A stretch of DNA of 64,000 nucleotides, from positions 248,001-312,000 of the forward strand of contig CAWFMC010000018.1 of the NCBI GenBank assembly GCA_963816725.1. The letters run 5' to 3'. Under the pieces are notes generated by a model. The model did no database searches. It worked only from the letters and a program-made list of their open reading frames with translations, and had not been told where the DNA came from. This stretch comes from CAVSUB01 sp963816725 (GTDB lineage Bacteria; Acidobacteriota; Vicinamibacteria; Vicinamibacterales; 2-12-FULL-66-21). Position 1 is the first letter of the stretch. Each line of letters starts with the position of its first letter. Below are positions 55,825-64,000 of the stretch, one piece after another. A program made the translations under genes and the position numbers.

Positions 55825-55901
55825 TGGTGCGCCCTGCACGACTCGAACGTGCGACCTCCTGGTTCGTAGCCAGACGCTCTATCCAACTGAGCTAAGGGCG
55901 C
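55825..55901 (-). tRNA. tRNA-Arg (anticodon ACG), CCA encoded
   Basis: Read on minus, 77 bases fold into a standard cloverleaf: acceptor GCGCCCT pairing with AGGGCGC, D-arm AGCTCAGTTGGATAGAGC, anticodon arm CTGG-CTACGAA-CCAG with ACG, T-arm GCACG-TTCGAGT-CGTGC, discriminator A and encoded CCA. The 3' 45 bases recur exactly at 16047, 32795, 38546 and 41650, so this gene is the attachment target of the island to its left. Confidence 0.95.
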
Positions 55902-56043
55902 GAAGGGGCGTGACGCAGGCTCCGTGACGAGCTCGGCGTGATCACGAGCCACCGATTATATCGCACCCCGCCGCCGGCGCAATCGAATGGCCGCGCCGCC
56001 CACCGAGGCGGATCACTGATCCCGCCTCCCATATAATCCCCCC

Positions 56044-56541
56044 GTGAGCGTGTCCGACCACCGCCGCGACGCTCCGGCCTCGATCGGCTGCTTCGTCCTC
56101 ACCATCAGCGACACCCGTACGGACGCCACCGACATCAGCGGCGATGCGATTGTCGCGGCGCTCGAGGGCGCCGGACATCACGTGGCCGGACGACGCCTGG
56201 TGCGCGATGAGCCGGAGACGGTGCGGGACGTTGTTCTGGAGCAGGCGGGCACGGTGGACGTGGTGATTGCGACCGGCGGTACCGGCCTGACGTCGCGAGA
56301 CAGCACCTACGAAGCGCTCGCGGGCGTCCTGCACAAGCGGATCGACGGGTTCGGTGAGTTGTTTCGTGCTCTGAGCTTCGCCGAGGTCGGCTCCGCGGCG
56401 ATGCTCAGCCGCGCCTGCGCCGGGACGATCGGCCGCACCGCAGTCTTCTCGCTCCCCGGCTCCGACAACGCCGTTCGCCTGGCGATGTCCCGCCTGATCA
56501 TCCCGGAGCTCGGACACATTGTTCGCGAGCTGCGCCGGTGA
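56044..56541 (+). CDS. moaB: Molybdenum cofactor biosynthesis protein MoaB/Mog family
   Basis: The 165-residue protein is the molybdopterin adenylyltransferase-type MoaB/Mog fold. It has GCFVLTISDTRTDATDISGD, VDVVIATGGTGLTSRDSTYE (the G-G-T-G and D-x-T substrate-binding motif), FRALSFAEVGSAAMLSRACA and VFSLPGSDNAVRLAMSRLII. The GTG at 56044 is the likely start. moeA follows 7 bases downstream, so the two act in order in molybdenum insertion. Confidence 0.9.
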   Translation: MSVSDHRRDAPASIGCFVLTISDTRTDATDISGDAIVAALEGAGHHVAGRRLVRDEPETVRDVVLEQAGTVDVVIATGGTGLTSRDSTYEALAGVLHKRIDGFGELFRALSFAEVGSAAMLSRACAGTIGRTAVFSLPGSDNAVRLAMSRLIIPELGHIVRELRR

Positions 56542-56548
56542 TGTGCCC

Positions 56549-57766
56549 ATGACCGCCATGCGTCCGATTCGGGAGACGATTCCGCTCGAGCAGGCCCTCG
56601 ACCTTCTGCTCCGGAACCTGACGCCGATCGCCCGGACCGAGCGCGTGCCGCTGGATCGCGCCAATGGGCGGGTGCTGGCTCACGCGGTGACGTCGCCGGT
56701 CGATGTCCCCCCGTTCGATCGCGCGGCAATGGACGGCTACGCGGTGCGCGCCGAGGATACCTTCGGCGCGTCACGGAGTGAACCGGCCACGCTGCGACGG
56801 GTCGCCACGATTTTCACCGGCGACACGGCCCCGCTGCCCCTGAGCGCGGGCGAGTGCATGGAGATCGCCACCGGCGCACCGATCCCGCCCGGCGCCGATG
56901 CGGTCGTGATGGTCGAGGAGACCGAGACGGCCGGCGAGGATCGCGTCAGGGTGATGACGCCGGTGTTTCCGCGCCAGCACATCGGCCGGCGCGCCGCTGA
57001 CATTGCCGCGGGTCAGACGATCCTTCCCGCCGGACAGCTGCTGAATCCGAGCCGCGTTGGCGCGATCGCTGCGATCGGCGCGGCTGACGTCGAGGTCTTC
57101 GCCCGGCCGACGGTCGCGGTGATTTCGACCGGCAACGAGATCGTCGATCCCGGCCAGCCGCTCGCGCCCGGCCAGATCCACGACATCAATCGGTTCACCC
57201 TGAGCGCCGTCATTGCCGAGCACGGCGGGATTCCCGTCGCGATGCGCACGGCCGCGGACTCGCTTGAAGCGCTCGAAGGGGCAATCACATCAGCCGCGAA
57301 GGCCGACGTGCTGGTCTTTTCGGGCGGCAGCTCCGTGGGCACGCGCGATCTCGTGCTCGACGCGATCAGGCAGCGCGGACAGGTGATCTTCCACGGCATC
57401 GCCGTCAAGCCGGGAAAACCCACCGCGTTCGGGCAGATCGCGGGACGGCCGGTCCTCGGCATGCCCGGCTACCCGACGTCCTGCCTGTCGAACGCCTACA
57501 TCCTCCTGGTGCCGCTCCTGCGCACGCTGGCGCATCTTCCGGAGCATCGACCTCGCCGCCTGCGGCTTCCGCTGGCGCGCCGCATCGTCTCGGCCACCGG
57601 ACGCCATCAGTTCTACACCGTGCGCATCGAGGACGGCGTCGCGGTCCCGGCGTTCAAGGCATCGGGCGACATCACCAGCATGTCGCAAGCCGACGGCTAC
57701 ATCGAGATCCCGACTCACACAGACATCGTCTCCGAGGGCGACCTCGTCGACGTCACGCTGTTCTAG
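56549..57766 (+). CDS. moeA: Molybdopterin molybdotransferase
   Basis: MoeA inserts molybdenum into adenylylated molybdopterin. The 405-residue protein has PPFDRAAMDGYAVRAED, IFTGDTAPLPLSAGECMEIA, TGAPIPPGADAVVMVEE, VLVFSGGSSVGTRDLVLDAI, HGIAVKPGKPTAFGQIAGRP and LGMPGYPTSCLSNAYI, all as in the family, with domain IV at the C-terminus. ATG at 56549 is chosen over 56519, which lies inside moaB. The peroxiredoxin-like selenoprotein gene starts 7 bases after its stop, so the three are one operon. Confidence 0.93.
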   Translation: MTAMRPIRETIPLEQALDLLLRNLTPIARTERVPLDRANGRVLAHAVTSPVDVPPFDRAAMDGYAVRAEDTFGASRSEPATLRRVATIFTGDTAPLPLSAGECMEIATGAPIPPGADAVVMVEETETAGEDRVRVMTPVFPRQHIGRRAADIAAGQTILPAGQLLNPSRVGAIAAIGAADVEVFARPTVAVISTGNEIVDPGQPLAPGQIHDINRFTLSAVIAEHGGIPVAMRTAADSLEALEGAITSAAKADVLVFSGGSSVGTRDLVLDAIRQRGQVIFHGIAVKPGKPTAFGQIAGRPVLGMPGYPTSCLSNAYILLVPLLRTLAHLPEHRPRRLRLPLARRIVSATGRHQFYTVRIEDGVAVPAFKASGDITSMSQADGYIEIPTHTDIVSEGDLVDVTLF

Positions 57767-57773
57767 TCGAACC

Positions 57774-58250
57774 ATGTCACATCCATCACCGCTGACCACT
57801 GCTCCACCGTTCGAGCTCCCGAACCAGAAGGGCGAGCTGCGCTCGCTCGCCTCCTATCTCGCGAAAGGTCCGGTGCTGCTCGCGTTCCATCGCGGCACCT
57901 GGTGACCCAACTGCAAGCGCCGGTTCGGTGAACTGGCAGAACGGTCGGGTGAATACACCGCACGCGGCGTCCAGGTCGTCGCCGTCGTCGCACAGTCGTC
58001 TGTCGTCGTGCGGCGCTACGTCGAAGACACAGGGCTCCCCTTCAACATCCTGCTCGACGTCTCGCGCGAGGTGATGAAGGCGTACGGCGTCTGGCACCGT
58101 CTCGGTCTCGATGCCTGGAACATCGCCCGGCCGGCGCTGTTCCTGATCGACGAATCCGGCCGCATCCACTACTCGTTCGTCGGCGACAGCCAGGAGGAGT
58201 TCCCGTCACCGCAGGAGATCTCGGGGGCGCTCAGCCGATTGGGTCTCTGA
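57774..58250 (+). CDS. Peroxiredoxin-like selenoprotein (in-frame UGA = Sec44)
   Basis: From ATG 57774 the frame reads TTAPPFELPNQKGELRSLAS, then GPVLLAFHRGTW, a UGA at 57903-57905, then PNCKRRFGELAERSGEYTAR, GVQVVAVVAQSSVVVRRYVE and FNILLDVSREVMKAYGVWHR. Cys homologues of this AhpC/TSA-like family read G-T-W-C-P-x-C at this point, so UGA replaces the peroxidatic Cys and leaves a U-P-N-C redox motif. The frame is open on both sides, codon use is normal throughout, and a strong SECIS-like hairpin follows. Total length is 158 residues including Sec. It would reduce peroxides with thioredoxin or glutathione. Gene callers would report only the part from 58008. No sel genes are in the window. Confidence 0.88.
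57919..57937 (+). promoter_or_regulatory. Bacterial SECIS-like hairpin
   Basis: The RNA folds as GCCGGUUC-GGU-GAACUGGC: eight continuous pairs (one G-U) and a GGU apical loop. It begins 13 bases after the UGA, inside the reading frame. A stem directly downstream of UGA with G and U in the loop is the layout SelB requires. Confidence 0.8.
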
Positions 58251-58263
58251 GGGCTTCGCTCTT

Positions 58264-58297
58264 CGGGATCCGGGATCCGGGATCCGGGATCCGGGAC
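58264..58297. repeat. Tandem heptamer CGGGATC, four copies and a partial
   Basis: Four head-to-tail copies of CGGGATC followed by CGGGAC lie just after the selenoprotein stop. This is a simple repeat, possibly a length-variable spacer. Confidence 0.85.
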
Positions 58298-58456
58298 TCG
58301 GCGCGCGGCGCTCGCGCTCGAGGTTCAAGGTTCTGCGTTCGCCATCAATAGCATCAGCGAAGCGGGCGCCGGTCCACCGTAGCCTGGCAACGCGGGAAGC
58401 GGGAAGCTGACAGCCCGCGATTTGCACGACCGTGCAGCCGGCGCTACGCTACCGGC

Positions 58457-59633
58457 GTGAAAACTCTTCTCGCCCCGTGGCTCTGTCTCGGCATTGCCCT
58501 CCCCTTCGTTGCCGGCGGCCTGTCGGGTGTCCGCCCACCAGAGAATCAGGCCGCGGCTGCATCGGCGCGGGGTGTGACGACGAAGGTCGTCGGCGCTGCG
58601 AACGCCTTGCTGGCGACGCTCTCCGCAGAGCAGCGAAGCAAGGTCTCCTTCGAGTTCAACGGCCCGCAGCGGACCGGCTGGTCCAATTTGCCAAGCGGCA
58701 TCTTCGAGCGGAAAGGACTCCGGCTCGGCGACCTCACGGCGGCGCAGCGCGATGCGGCCATGGCTCTGATGGCGGCTGCATTGAGCCCGTCGGGATACAA
58801 GAAGATCAACGAGATCATGGACGGCGACGAGGTCCTGAAGAACGCCGGCGGCGGGCGCACCGGCGGCCGTCCCGGTGGAGGCGGACCGCCGCCGAACGAT
58901 CCGGCGCGGGGCGGAACGCCAGAGGGCGTACCGCCGGGTGAGCGGGCCGGCGGTCCACCGCAAGGAGGACGTGGCGGACGAGGCGGCGGTGGCGGCATCG
59001 TCTTCGGCAAGGACGAGTACTACCTCGCGCTCCTCGGCGCGCCGTCCGAGACGACCCCGTGGTTGATCCAGTTCGGCGGCCATCACCTCGCGATCAACGT
59101 GACGATCGCGGGAGCCAACAGCGTGATGACACCGAGCCTCCCGGCTGCGCAACCAGCCAAGTACACGCTGAACGGACAGACGATTCGCCCACTCGGCGGC
59201 GAGAACGACAAGGGCTTCGCGTTGATCAACGCCCTCGACGCCACCCAGCGCAAGCAGGCCATCCTCGACTATCAGGTCAGGGATCTGGTGCTCGGCCCTG
59301 GGCAACGACGGCAAAACCATCCAGCCCGAAGGCATCAGGGCCTCCGCGCTCACCCCGCCGCAGCAGACGATGCTGCTCGATATCGCGCGGGAGTGGGTGG
59401 GGATTCTCAACGAAGAAGCGGCGGCGCAGAAGATGGCCGAGCTCAAAACCAACCTCCCGAACACCTATTTTGCGTGGAGCGGGGCGACCGAGAACGGCGG
59501 GCTGGCGTACTACCGGATTCAGGGTCCGACCGTGGTGATTGAGTACGCGCCGCAGCAGGGCGACCTGGATCACATTCACACCATCTATCGCGATCCGACC
59601 AACGACTACGGAGCGAAGCTGGTCGCGAAATGA
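58457..59633 (+). pseudogene. DUF3500 secreted protein, frameshift in last third
   Basis: The first frame encodes a signal peptide (MKTLLAPWLCLGIALPFVAG) and DUF3500 sequence: SFEFNGPQRTGWSNLPSGIF, DEYYLALLGAPSETTPWLIQ and FGGHHLAINVTIAGANSVMT, with a long Gly/Pro-rich insert in the middle. Near 59297 an extra base shifts the frame. The natural continuation reads GNDGKTIQPEGIRASALTPP, LDIAREWVGILNEEAAAQKM, TYFAWSGATENGGLAYYRIQ and HIHTIYRDPTNDYGAKLVAK to the stop at 59633. The family is common in Acidobacteriota and has no known activity. The shift is either a real mutation or an assembly error. Confidence 0.78.
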
Positions 59634-60275
59634 CGCGGGGCGGGATCGTCGCAGCGGCACTGACCGCCGGCGGGATGTTCCTCTCGCCGCGCCTCGACGC
59701 GCATCGCCTGGACGAATATCTGCAGGCGACGCGGCTGTCGGTGGCGCTCGATCGGATCGAACTCGAAATCGACCTGACCCCCGGTGTGTCCATCGCCGAG
59801 CGCATCGTCACCGCGATCGACACCGACCGCGACGGGCGCTTCTCGCCGGCCGAATCCGACGCGTACGCCGCGCACGGTGTTGAACGCGTTGGCGCTGACC
59901 GCCGACGGGCGCGCGCTGCCGCTGAACCCCGGTGATCAAAGCTTTCCCGACCGCGGGGCGATGCTCGAAGGTGTCGGCACCATCCGCCTGCGCGCATCCG
60001 CAATGCTGCCACGCACGTCAGGCGGGCGTCACACCATCGAATACAGGAACGGCTACCAGCCTGAGGCGAGCGTCTACCTCGCGAATACCCTCGTGCCCGG
60101 CAATCGCCGCATCACTATCGCGGCGCAGGACCGCGACCCGCTCCAGCACCGCCTCACCGTGACCTACGACATCACGTACAGCCGAAGCCGGCGCACCGGC
60201 GCGGTCGCCGCCAGCCTGGCAGTTGTCCTGATCGTCATGGGACGCCGCAAGAGAGCGACGGCGCGGCCGGCCTAG
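59630..60275 (+). pseudogene. Secreted/membrane protein with EF-hand-like loop, frameshifted
   Basis: The start overlaps the DUF3500 stop (ATGA). The first frame reads a signal peptide, then RLDEYLQATRLSVALDRIEL and IDTDRDGRFSPAESDAYAA, which has an EF-hand-like D-T-D-R-D-G loop. After an extra base near 59873 the second frame continues RVLNALALTADGRALPLN and HTIEYRNGYQPEASVYLANT, then YDITYSRSRRTGAVAASLAV and VLIVMGRRKRATARPA, ending in a membrane helix and basic tail. The two halves clearly form one protein of about 215 residues. It probably works with the DUF3500 protein; the function is unknown. Confidence 0.65.
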
Positions 60276-60300
60276 GGCGCTGGGCGCTCGGCGTGACGTT

Positions 60301-60341
60301 GGGCGTTGGGCGTTGGGCGTTGGGCGTTGGGCGTTGGGCGT
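60301..60341. repeat. Tandem heptamer GGGCGTT, five copies and a partial
   Basis: Five head-to-tail GGGCGTT units and a final GGGCGT lie between two convergent genes. It is a simple repeat of the same unit length as the one at 58264 but a different sequence. Confidence 0.85.
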
Positions 60342-60444
60342 GATGATAACGGGTGTCGCCCGTGGGGCATCGGCGGACCGGCAGAACCTGCAGCACCCTC
60401 TCGAACCAGCACCTTGAGCACCTCGTAGAACCTCTCAGCCGTCG

Positions 60445-61479
60445 CTAAACCGTCGGAAACGGATTCCGCTCCGCGAATCCACGCTGGTGCCAATAGGGGT
60501 AAATGGGTGTGACCGCACTCGCCGCGTCGAGCCTGGCGACCTGTTCCGGGGTGAGATTCCAGCCTACCGAGCCGAGGTTCTGACGAAGCTGCGCCTCGTC
60601 TCGCGCACCGATGATCAGTGTCGCCACCGTCGGCCGTTGCAGCAGCCAGTTCAGGGCGATCTGCGGAACTGTTTTGCCCGTCTCCGCCGCGATTTGATCG
60701 ATCGCGTCGACGACCCTGTAGAGATATTCGTCCTCGACCGGCGGCCCCGATTCAAAATTCACCTTGTCCTTGAGGCGCGACACGTCGGGGCGCGGTTGGC
60801 CCCGGCGAATCTTGCCGGTCAACCGAGCCCAACCCAGCGGGCTCCACACCACTGCACCGACCTTCTGATCGAGCCCGAGCGGCATCAGCTCCCACTCGTA
60901 CTCGCGCCCGACCAGCGAGTAGTACGCCTGATGCGCGACATAGCGCGGCCACCCATACCGCTCGGCGACGGCAAGCGACTTCATCAGATGCCAGCCGGAG
61001 AAATTGGAGGCGCCGACATAGCGGATCTTTCCTGCGCGCACCAGCTGATCGAGTGTGCCCAACGCTTCCTCGACCGGCGTCCGCGCATCGAATCCGTGCA
61101 GCTGGAACAGATCAATGTAGTCGGTGCGGAGTCGCCTGAGGCTCGCGTCGACAGCCCGAATGAGGTGAAAGCGCGACGAGCCGACGTCGTTGACCTCGCT
61201 GCTGAAGCGGAACGTCGCCTTCGTCGAGATCAGGACCCTCTCGCGCCGCCCGGCGATCGCCTGGCCAAGAATCTCCTCCGCCAGGCCGTTCGAATACACG
61301 TCGGCGCTGTCGAACATCGTCACGCCGGCGTCAAGGCAGATGTCAACCAGCCGAGTCGCCCCCTCGAGGTCGGATGCGCCCCAGTGCTTGAAGAACTCAC
61401 CGCCGCCGCCGAACGTGCCGGTCCCGAGCGTCAGGACCGGCACCATCAGTCCCGAGCCGCCCAGTTGTCGAACTTCCAT
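60445..61479 (-). CDS. Aldo/keto reductase
   Basis: The 344-residue NADPH-dependent oxidoreductase shows the AKR tetrad: MFDSADVYSNGLAEEILGQA (Asp and Tyr), ERVLISTKATFRF (Lys) and YIDLFQLHGFDARTPVEEAL (His). KIRYVGASNFSGWHLMKSLA and IPQIAL-type C-terminal sequence (TVPQIALNWLLQRPTVATLI, then IGARDEAQLRQNLGSV) complete the barrel and cofactor site. It resembles the YghZ/auxin-induced-protein group. The dehydrogenase/cytochrome gene ends 16 bases upstream on the same strand, so the two are probably co-transcribed. Confidence 0.92.
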   Translation of the reverse strand: MEVRQLGGSGLMVPVLTLGTGTFGGGGEFFKHWGASDLEGATRLVDICLDAGVTMFDSADVYSNGLAEEILGQAIAGRRERVLISTKATFRFSSEVNDVGSSRFHLIRAVDASLRRLRTDYIDLFQLHGFDARTPVEEALGTLDQLVRAGKIRYVGASNFSGWHLMKSLAVAERYGWPRYVAHQAYYSLVGREYEWELMPLGLDQKVGAVVWSPLGWARLTGKIRRGQPRPDVSRLKDKVNFESGPPVEDEYLYRVVDAIDQIAAETGKTVPQIALNWLLQRPTVATLIIGARDEAQLRQNLGSVGWNLTPEQVARLDAASAVTPIYPYWHQRGFAERNPFPTV

Positions 61480-61495
61480 AGTCCCGACGTCTCCG

Positions 61496-64000
61496 TCAGC
61501 GCGCGCCTTTGGCCAGCGCGGTCAGCTCGTCGTTGGTCCAGGGCCGCGTCCGATCGGCCGTTGCCGCCCGTACTGCTTTGACTGTCGCCGCATCGACCGG
61601 GGTCCCGGTCTGTCCCCACTCGCGCCTGATGTAGGTCAGTACCGCCGCAATCTGATCGTCGCTGAACACCTGACCCACCGGCGGCATGAGCCCGATCGGC
61701 CCCTCTTTGCCATTCAGCAGGATCCGCGCCGGAATCTCCGCGGGCCCGAGCGCCAACGGCGAGCCGACGAGATTGGCGGCCAACTTCTCCTGCCCGCGGC
61801 CGTCCGGCTGATGGCATGCCTGGCACACGTTGCGATAGACCTCGCGGCCCGCATCGAAGCGCTGCTGCTCGTCTGGCGTCAGTGGTGCGACAGGTGCGGC
61901 GAGGCCAGGCTTGCCCGGCCACTCGACGCGCGCGAGCACGGCGGCCGCACGCCCACTCAGCTCGCTTCCGGCCGCGGAGAGTGCCGTCAGCGCCGCCGGC
62001 TCACGATTCAGGCGCAGTACCCGCGCGCCACCGCGCCCGGCGGTGCCTGCGCCGATGTCGACGGGCGGAGCCTGCGCGAACGCATACGCGCCGCCCGGGC
62101 CGGCGCGTCCCCCCGGACACGTTGGGCACGGCAGGTTCGCGGGGGCAGCCCCGCGGCGCGCCGATCGGGCGCCCGGAGCGGGCGTGCCGAGCAGCGCGAC
62201 TTCAGCCCCACGCAGCACCGCCGCGCGCATCCACGCCGGACGCGCGTCCGCCGCGATGGAGGCGAACACGCTCTGGACGGCTGTGTCCTGGGCGCCACGC
62301 ACGATCGTCGAGGCGACCATCGTCAGCGCGGCCTCGCGCTGCGGCGTCTGCGCGGCATCACTCGCGAGCAGCCCGTCCAGAACGGCTCCTTCGGTCCCGC
62401 GCACGCCGCTCAGGGCGGCGTCCACGGCGATCGGGTCGTTGCCGCGCCGCTCGAGCAACGCCACAACAGCCCGCTCGCGGGCACTCGCCGGCATCGCGCC
62501 GAGCGACGCCGCGAGCTGCTGCACGACGTTCCAGTCGGTGTCGTCGAGCCGCTTCAGCACAGCGGCCTGCACGGGACTGGTCGCGTCGCCGAGCCATCGC
62601 TCGGAGATCCGCAGGGCGGCGATGCGGACCGCCGGTGACTGATCCTCGAGTGCCTTGGCCGCCGTCGCGGGATCGATGCCATCCAGGCTGTCGAGGGTCC
62701 ACAGCGCCGCCGCCCTCGCCCGCCAGTCAGGAGCGCTCGTCGCCAGCTTCATGAGGTCCGGCACGACCGTCCGATCACCACGCTCGACCAGCAGCTGCTC
62801 CGCCGTATCGCGCCACCAGCCGTTCGGGTGTGACAGAGCCGTGACGATCTGGGCGGGACTCCGCTTCGCCAGCCCGAGGTCCGTGTCGCGCTTCGTCGAG
62901 TCGTGCACGACGCGATAGATCCGGCCCAGCCCGACCGGGCGCTCGAGATTGTGCTTGATGATGTGATCGCGCAGGTACTGCGTGATGTCCGCCCGCTGCT
63001 GGATCACGCCCCGATACATGTCAACGACGTAGAGCGTGCCGTCAGGGGCGTTGGAGAGATAGACCGGCCGGAAGCGTTCGTCAGTTGAGGCCAGGAACTC
63101 TCCACGATCGTAGGCCTTCCTGGCGCGCAGAGTGGTCCCGTCGTCGCTCAGGATGATGCGGCTCACGAGATTGGCGGCCGGCTCCGCGACAAACACGTTC
63201 CCGTAAAGGTCCGCGGGCAGGCGGTCGCCCCGATAAATCAGCGGCGCGCACACCGACGTGAAGCTGGCCAGGCTGCCGTCCTCGCGGTCGATCCCGGCCT
63301 GGTAGGCGCGATTCGTCCCGGGATTCGGACGGATCGGCCACACTGTGTTGACGGCGTTCTCATCGTCTCGCAGCGCTTCGTAGCTGCCTCGCGTGGTCAC
63401 CAGATTCGGGTTGCGGAGATAGTACGGCGTGGGCACGAAGTCCACGTGCACGGAAGACTCGTTGGTATTGCGATACACGCGGCCGGCGTCGTCGTGGCTC
63501 GCGCCCCACTCGCCGCGCAGCAGCGTCTTCTGGACCTCGAACTTTCCGTTCTTCCAGCGCAGATAGATGTCGCTGTCGGACGTGTGGATCCAGTTGTCGA
63601 GGCCCCAATGCAGGTCGTTGGCGTTCTGCTCGACGCGCGCCTCGCGGCGGCCGTATTGATTGGTCACCAGCTCCTTGGTGTCCATCTTCAGGTCGCCGTC
63701 GGTATCGTGCATCAGCCACAGGTTCGGCGGCTCGGCGACGAGGACGCCATGCTCCAGCACCTTGATCGCGCGCGCCAGTACCAGGCCGTCGGCGAACACG
63801 GTGCGCTTGTCCATCACGCCGTCACTGTTGGTGTCCTCGAGCACGACGACCCGCCCGATGGGGTCGAAGTTGGGCTCCGGCGTGTCGAGCGTCTGGACGA
63901 AGCCGGGCATCTCGACGACCCAGATGCGCCCCTCGGTGTCCCAGTCCATCACGACCGGATCCTGGACGAGCGGCTCGCTGGCGACGAGCTCCACGTGATA
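61496..64000 (-). CDS. Membrane-bound dehydrogenase domain + HEAT repeats + cytochrome c (5' end outside window)
   Basis: The frame enters from the right edge, where VELVASEPLVQDPVVMDWDT is a mid-family segment, so the signal peptide is missing. Residues to about 380 form a PVC-type dehydrogenase propeller (LHWGLDNWIHTSDSDIYLRW; RPVYLSNAPDGTLYVVDMYR). Residues about 390-620 are HEAT-like repeats (VPDLMKLATSAPDWRARAAA; AVRIAALRISERWLGDA). The C-terminus is a c-type cytochrome: GREVYRNVCQACHQPDGRGQ with the C-x2-C-H haem site and GLMPPVGQVFSDDQIAAVLT with the axial Met. It is probably a periplasmic sugar or alcohol dehydrogenase passing electrons to its haem. Confidence 0.9.
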   Translation of the reverse strand, partial: YHVELVASEPLVQDPVVMDWDTEGRIWVVEMPGFVQTLDTPEPNFDPIGRVVVLEDTNSDGVMDKRTVFADGLVLARAIKVLEHGVLVAEPPNLWLMHDTDGDLKMDTKELVTNQYGRREARVEQNANDLHWGLDNWIHTSDSDIYLRWKNGKFEVQKTLLRGEWGASHDDAGRVYRNTNESSVHVDFVPTPYYLRNPNLVTTRGSYEALRDDENAVNTVWPIRPNPGTNRAYQAGIDREDGSLASFTSVCAPLIYRGDRLPADLYGNVFVAEPAANLVSRIILSDDGTTLRARKAYDRGEFLASTDERFRPVYLSNAPDGTLYVVDMYRGVIQQRADITQYLRDHIIKHNLERPVGLGRIYRVVHDSTKRDTDLGLAKRSPAQIVTALSHPNGWWRDTAEQLLVERGDRTVVPDLMKLATSAPDWRARAAALWTLDSLDGIDPATAAKALEDQSPAVRIAALRISERWLGDATSPVQAAVLKRLDDTDWNVVQQLAASLGAMPASARERAVVALLERRGNDPIAVDAALSGVRGTEGAVLDGLLASDAAQTPQREAALTMVASTIVRGAQDTAVQSVFASIAADARPAWMRAAVLRGAEVALLGTPAPGARSARRGAAPANLPCPTCPGGRAGPGGAYAFAQAPPVDIGAGTAGRGGARVLRLNREPAALTALSAAGSELSGRAAAVLARVEWPGKPGLAAPVAPLTPDEQQRFDAGREVYRNVCQACHQPDGRGQEKLAANLVGSPLALGPAEIPARILLNGKEGPIGLMPPVGQVFSDDQIAAVLTYIRREWGQTGTPVDAATVKAVRAATADRTRPWTNDELTALAKGAR

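Noticed and set aside
57903..57905. UGA read as an ordinary nonsense mutation
   Set aside because: The position coincides with the catalytic Cys, the rest of the frame is undamaged, and a SECIS-like hairpin follows at the right distance; chance loss is less likely, though genome-level proof is needed.

Overview
The window is GC-rich bacterial DNA that looks like an Acidobacteriota chromosome, most likely Vicinamibacteria-like. The evidence is an Oar-type TonB receptor with an N-terminal carboxypeptidase-regulatory domain, several proteins carrying TolB/PD40 propellers (one fused to a Ser/Thr kinase and paired with an ECF sigma factor), secreted S9 peptidases, a DUF3500 protein, a remnant of an ADOP-type (acidobacterial duplicated orphan permease) transporter and a dehydrogenase/HEAT/cytochrome c protein. 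The assignment is inference from gene content only.

Left flank (1-15.7 kb): a partial TonB receptor; a complete urate-to-ureidoglycolate cluster (uraD and allantoicase on minus; uricase, allantoinase and 5-hydroxyisourate hydrolase on plus; the divergent allantoicase and uricase start codons overlap inside one GCATGC); a MATE transporter; an FmdB zinc ribbon; a PQQ-like propeller; an APH-like kinase; a two-gene CYTH / CYTH-Ppx-GppA polyphosphate-type operon; an ADP-ribosylglycohydrolase; and a VapBC pair.

Middle (15.8-55.9 kb): a composite genomic island. An intact tRNA-Arg(ACG) lies at 55825-55901 on minus. Four exact 45-bp copies of its 3' half lie upstream in the same orientation at 16047, 32795, 38546 and 41650, and an integrase C-terminal remnant sits just outside the most distal copy. 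The copies divide the island into four blocks. Block 1 (16.05-32.8 kb) carries an inositol-monophosphatase/ADP-ribosylglycohydrolase fusion, a Cys-rich small protein, an ARPP-1-type protein and a divergent WYL regulator (the best candidate for an undescribed system), followed by a truncated AddA-like nuclease, an IS5-family element, two S9 peptidases and a broken HNH-like gene. Block 2 (32.8-38.5 kb) carries a sigma/kinase pair and two secreted proteins. Block 3 (38.5-41.7 kb) carries a ParE-type toxin-antitoxin pair and a LexA-like winged-helix protein. Block 4 (41.7-55.8 kb) carries an Hsp20, a cupin, a methyltransferase and an HTH-TolB protein among many broken genes and insertion sequences. 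No intact site-specific integrase was found in any block.

Right flank (55.9-64 kb): moaB and moeA (molybdenum cofactor), followed directly by a peroxiredoxin-like gene with an in-frame UGA where the family has its peroxidatic Cys, and a strong SECIS-like hairpin just after it, so a probable selenoprotein that ordinary gene callers would split. Then come a DUF3500 protein and its partner, both frameshifted, an aldo/keto reductase, and a large dehydrogenase/HEAT/cytochrome c protein that runs off the right edge.
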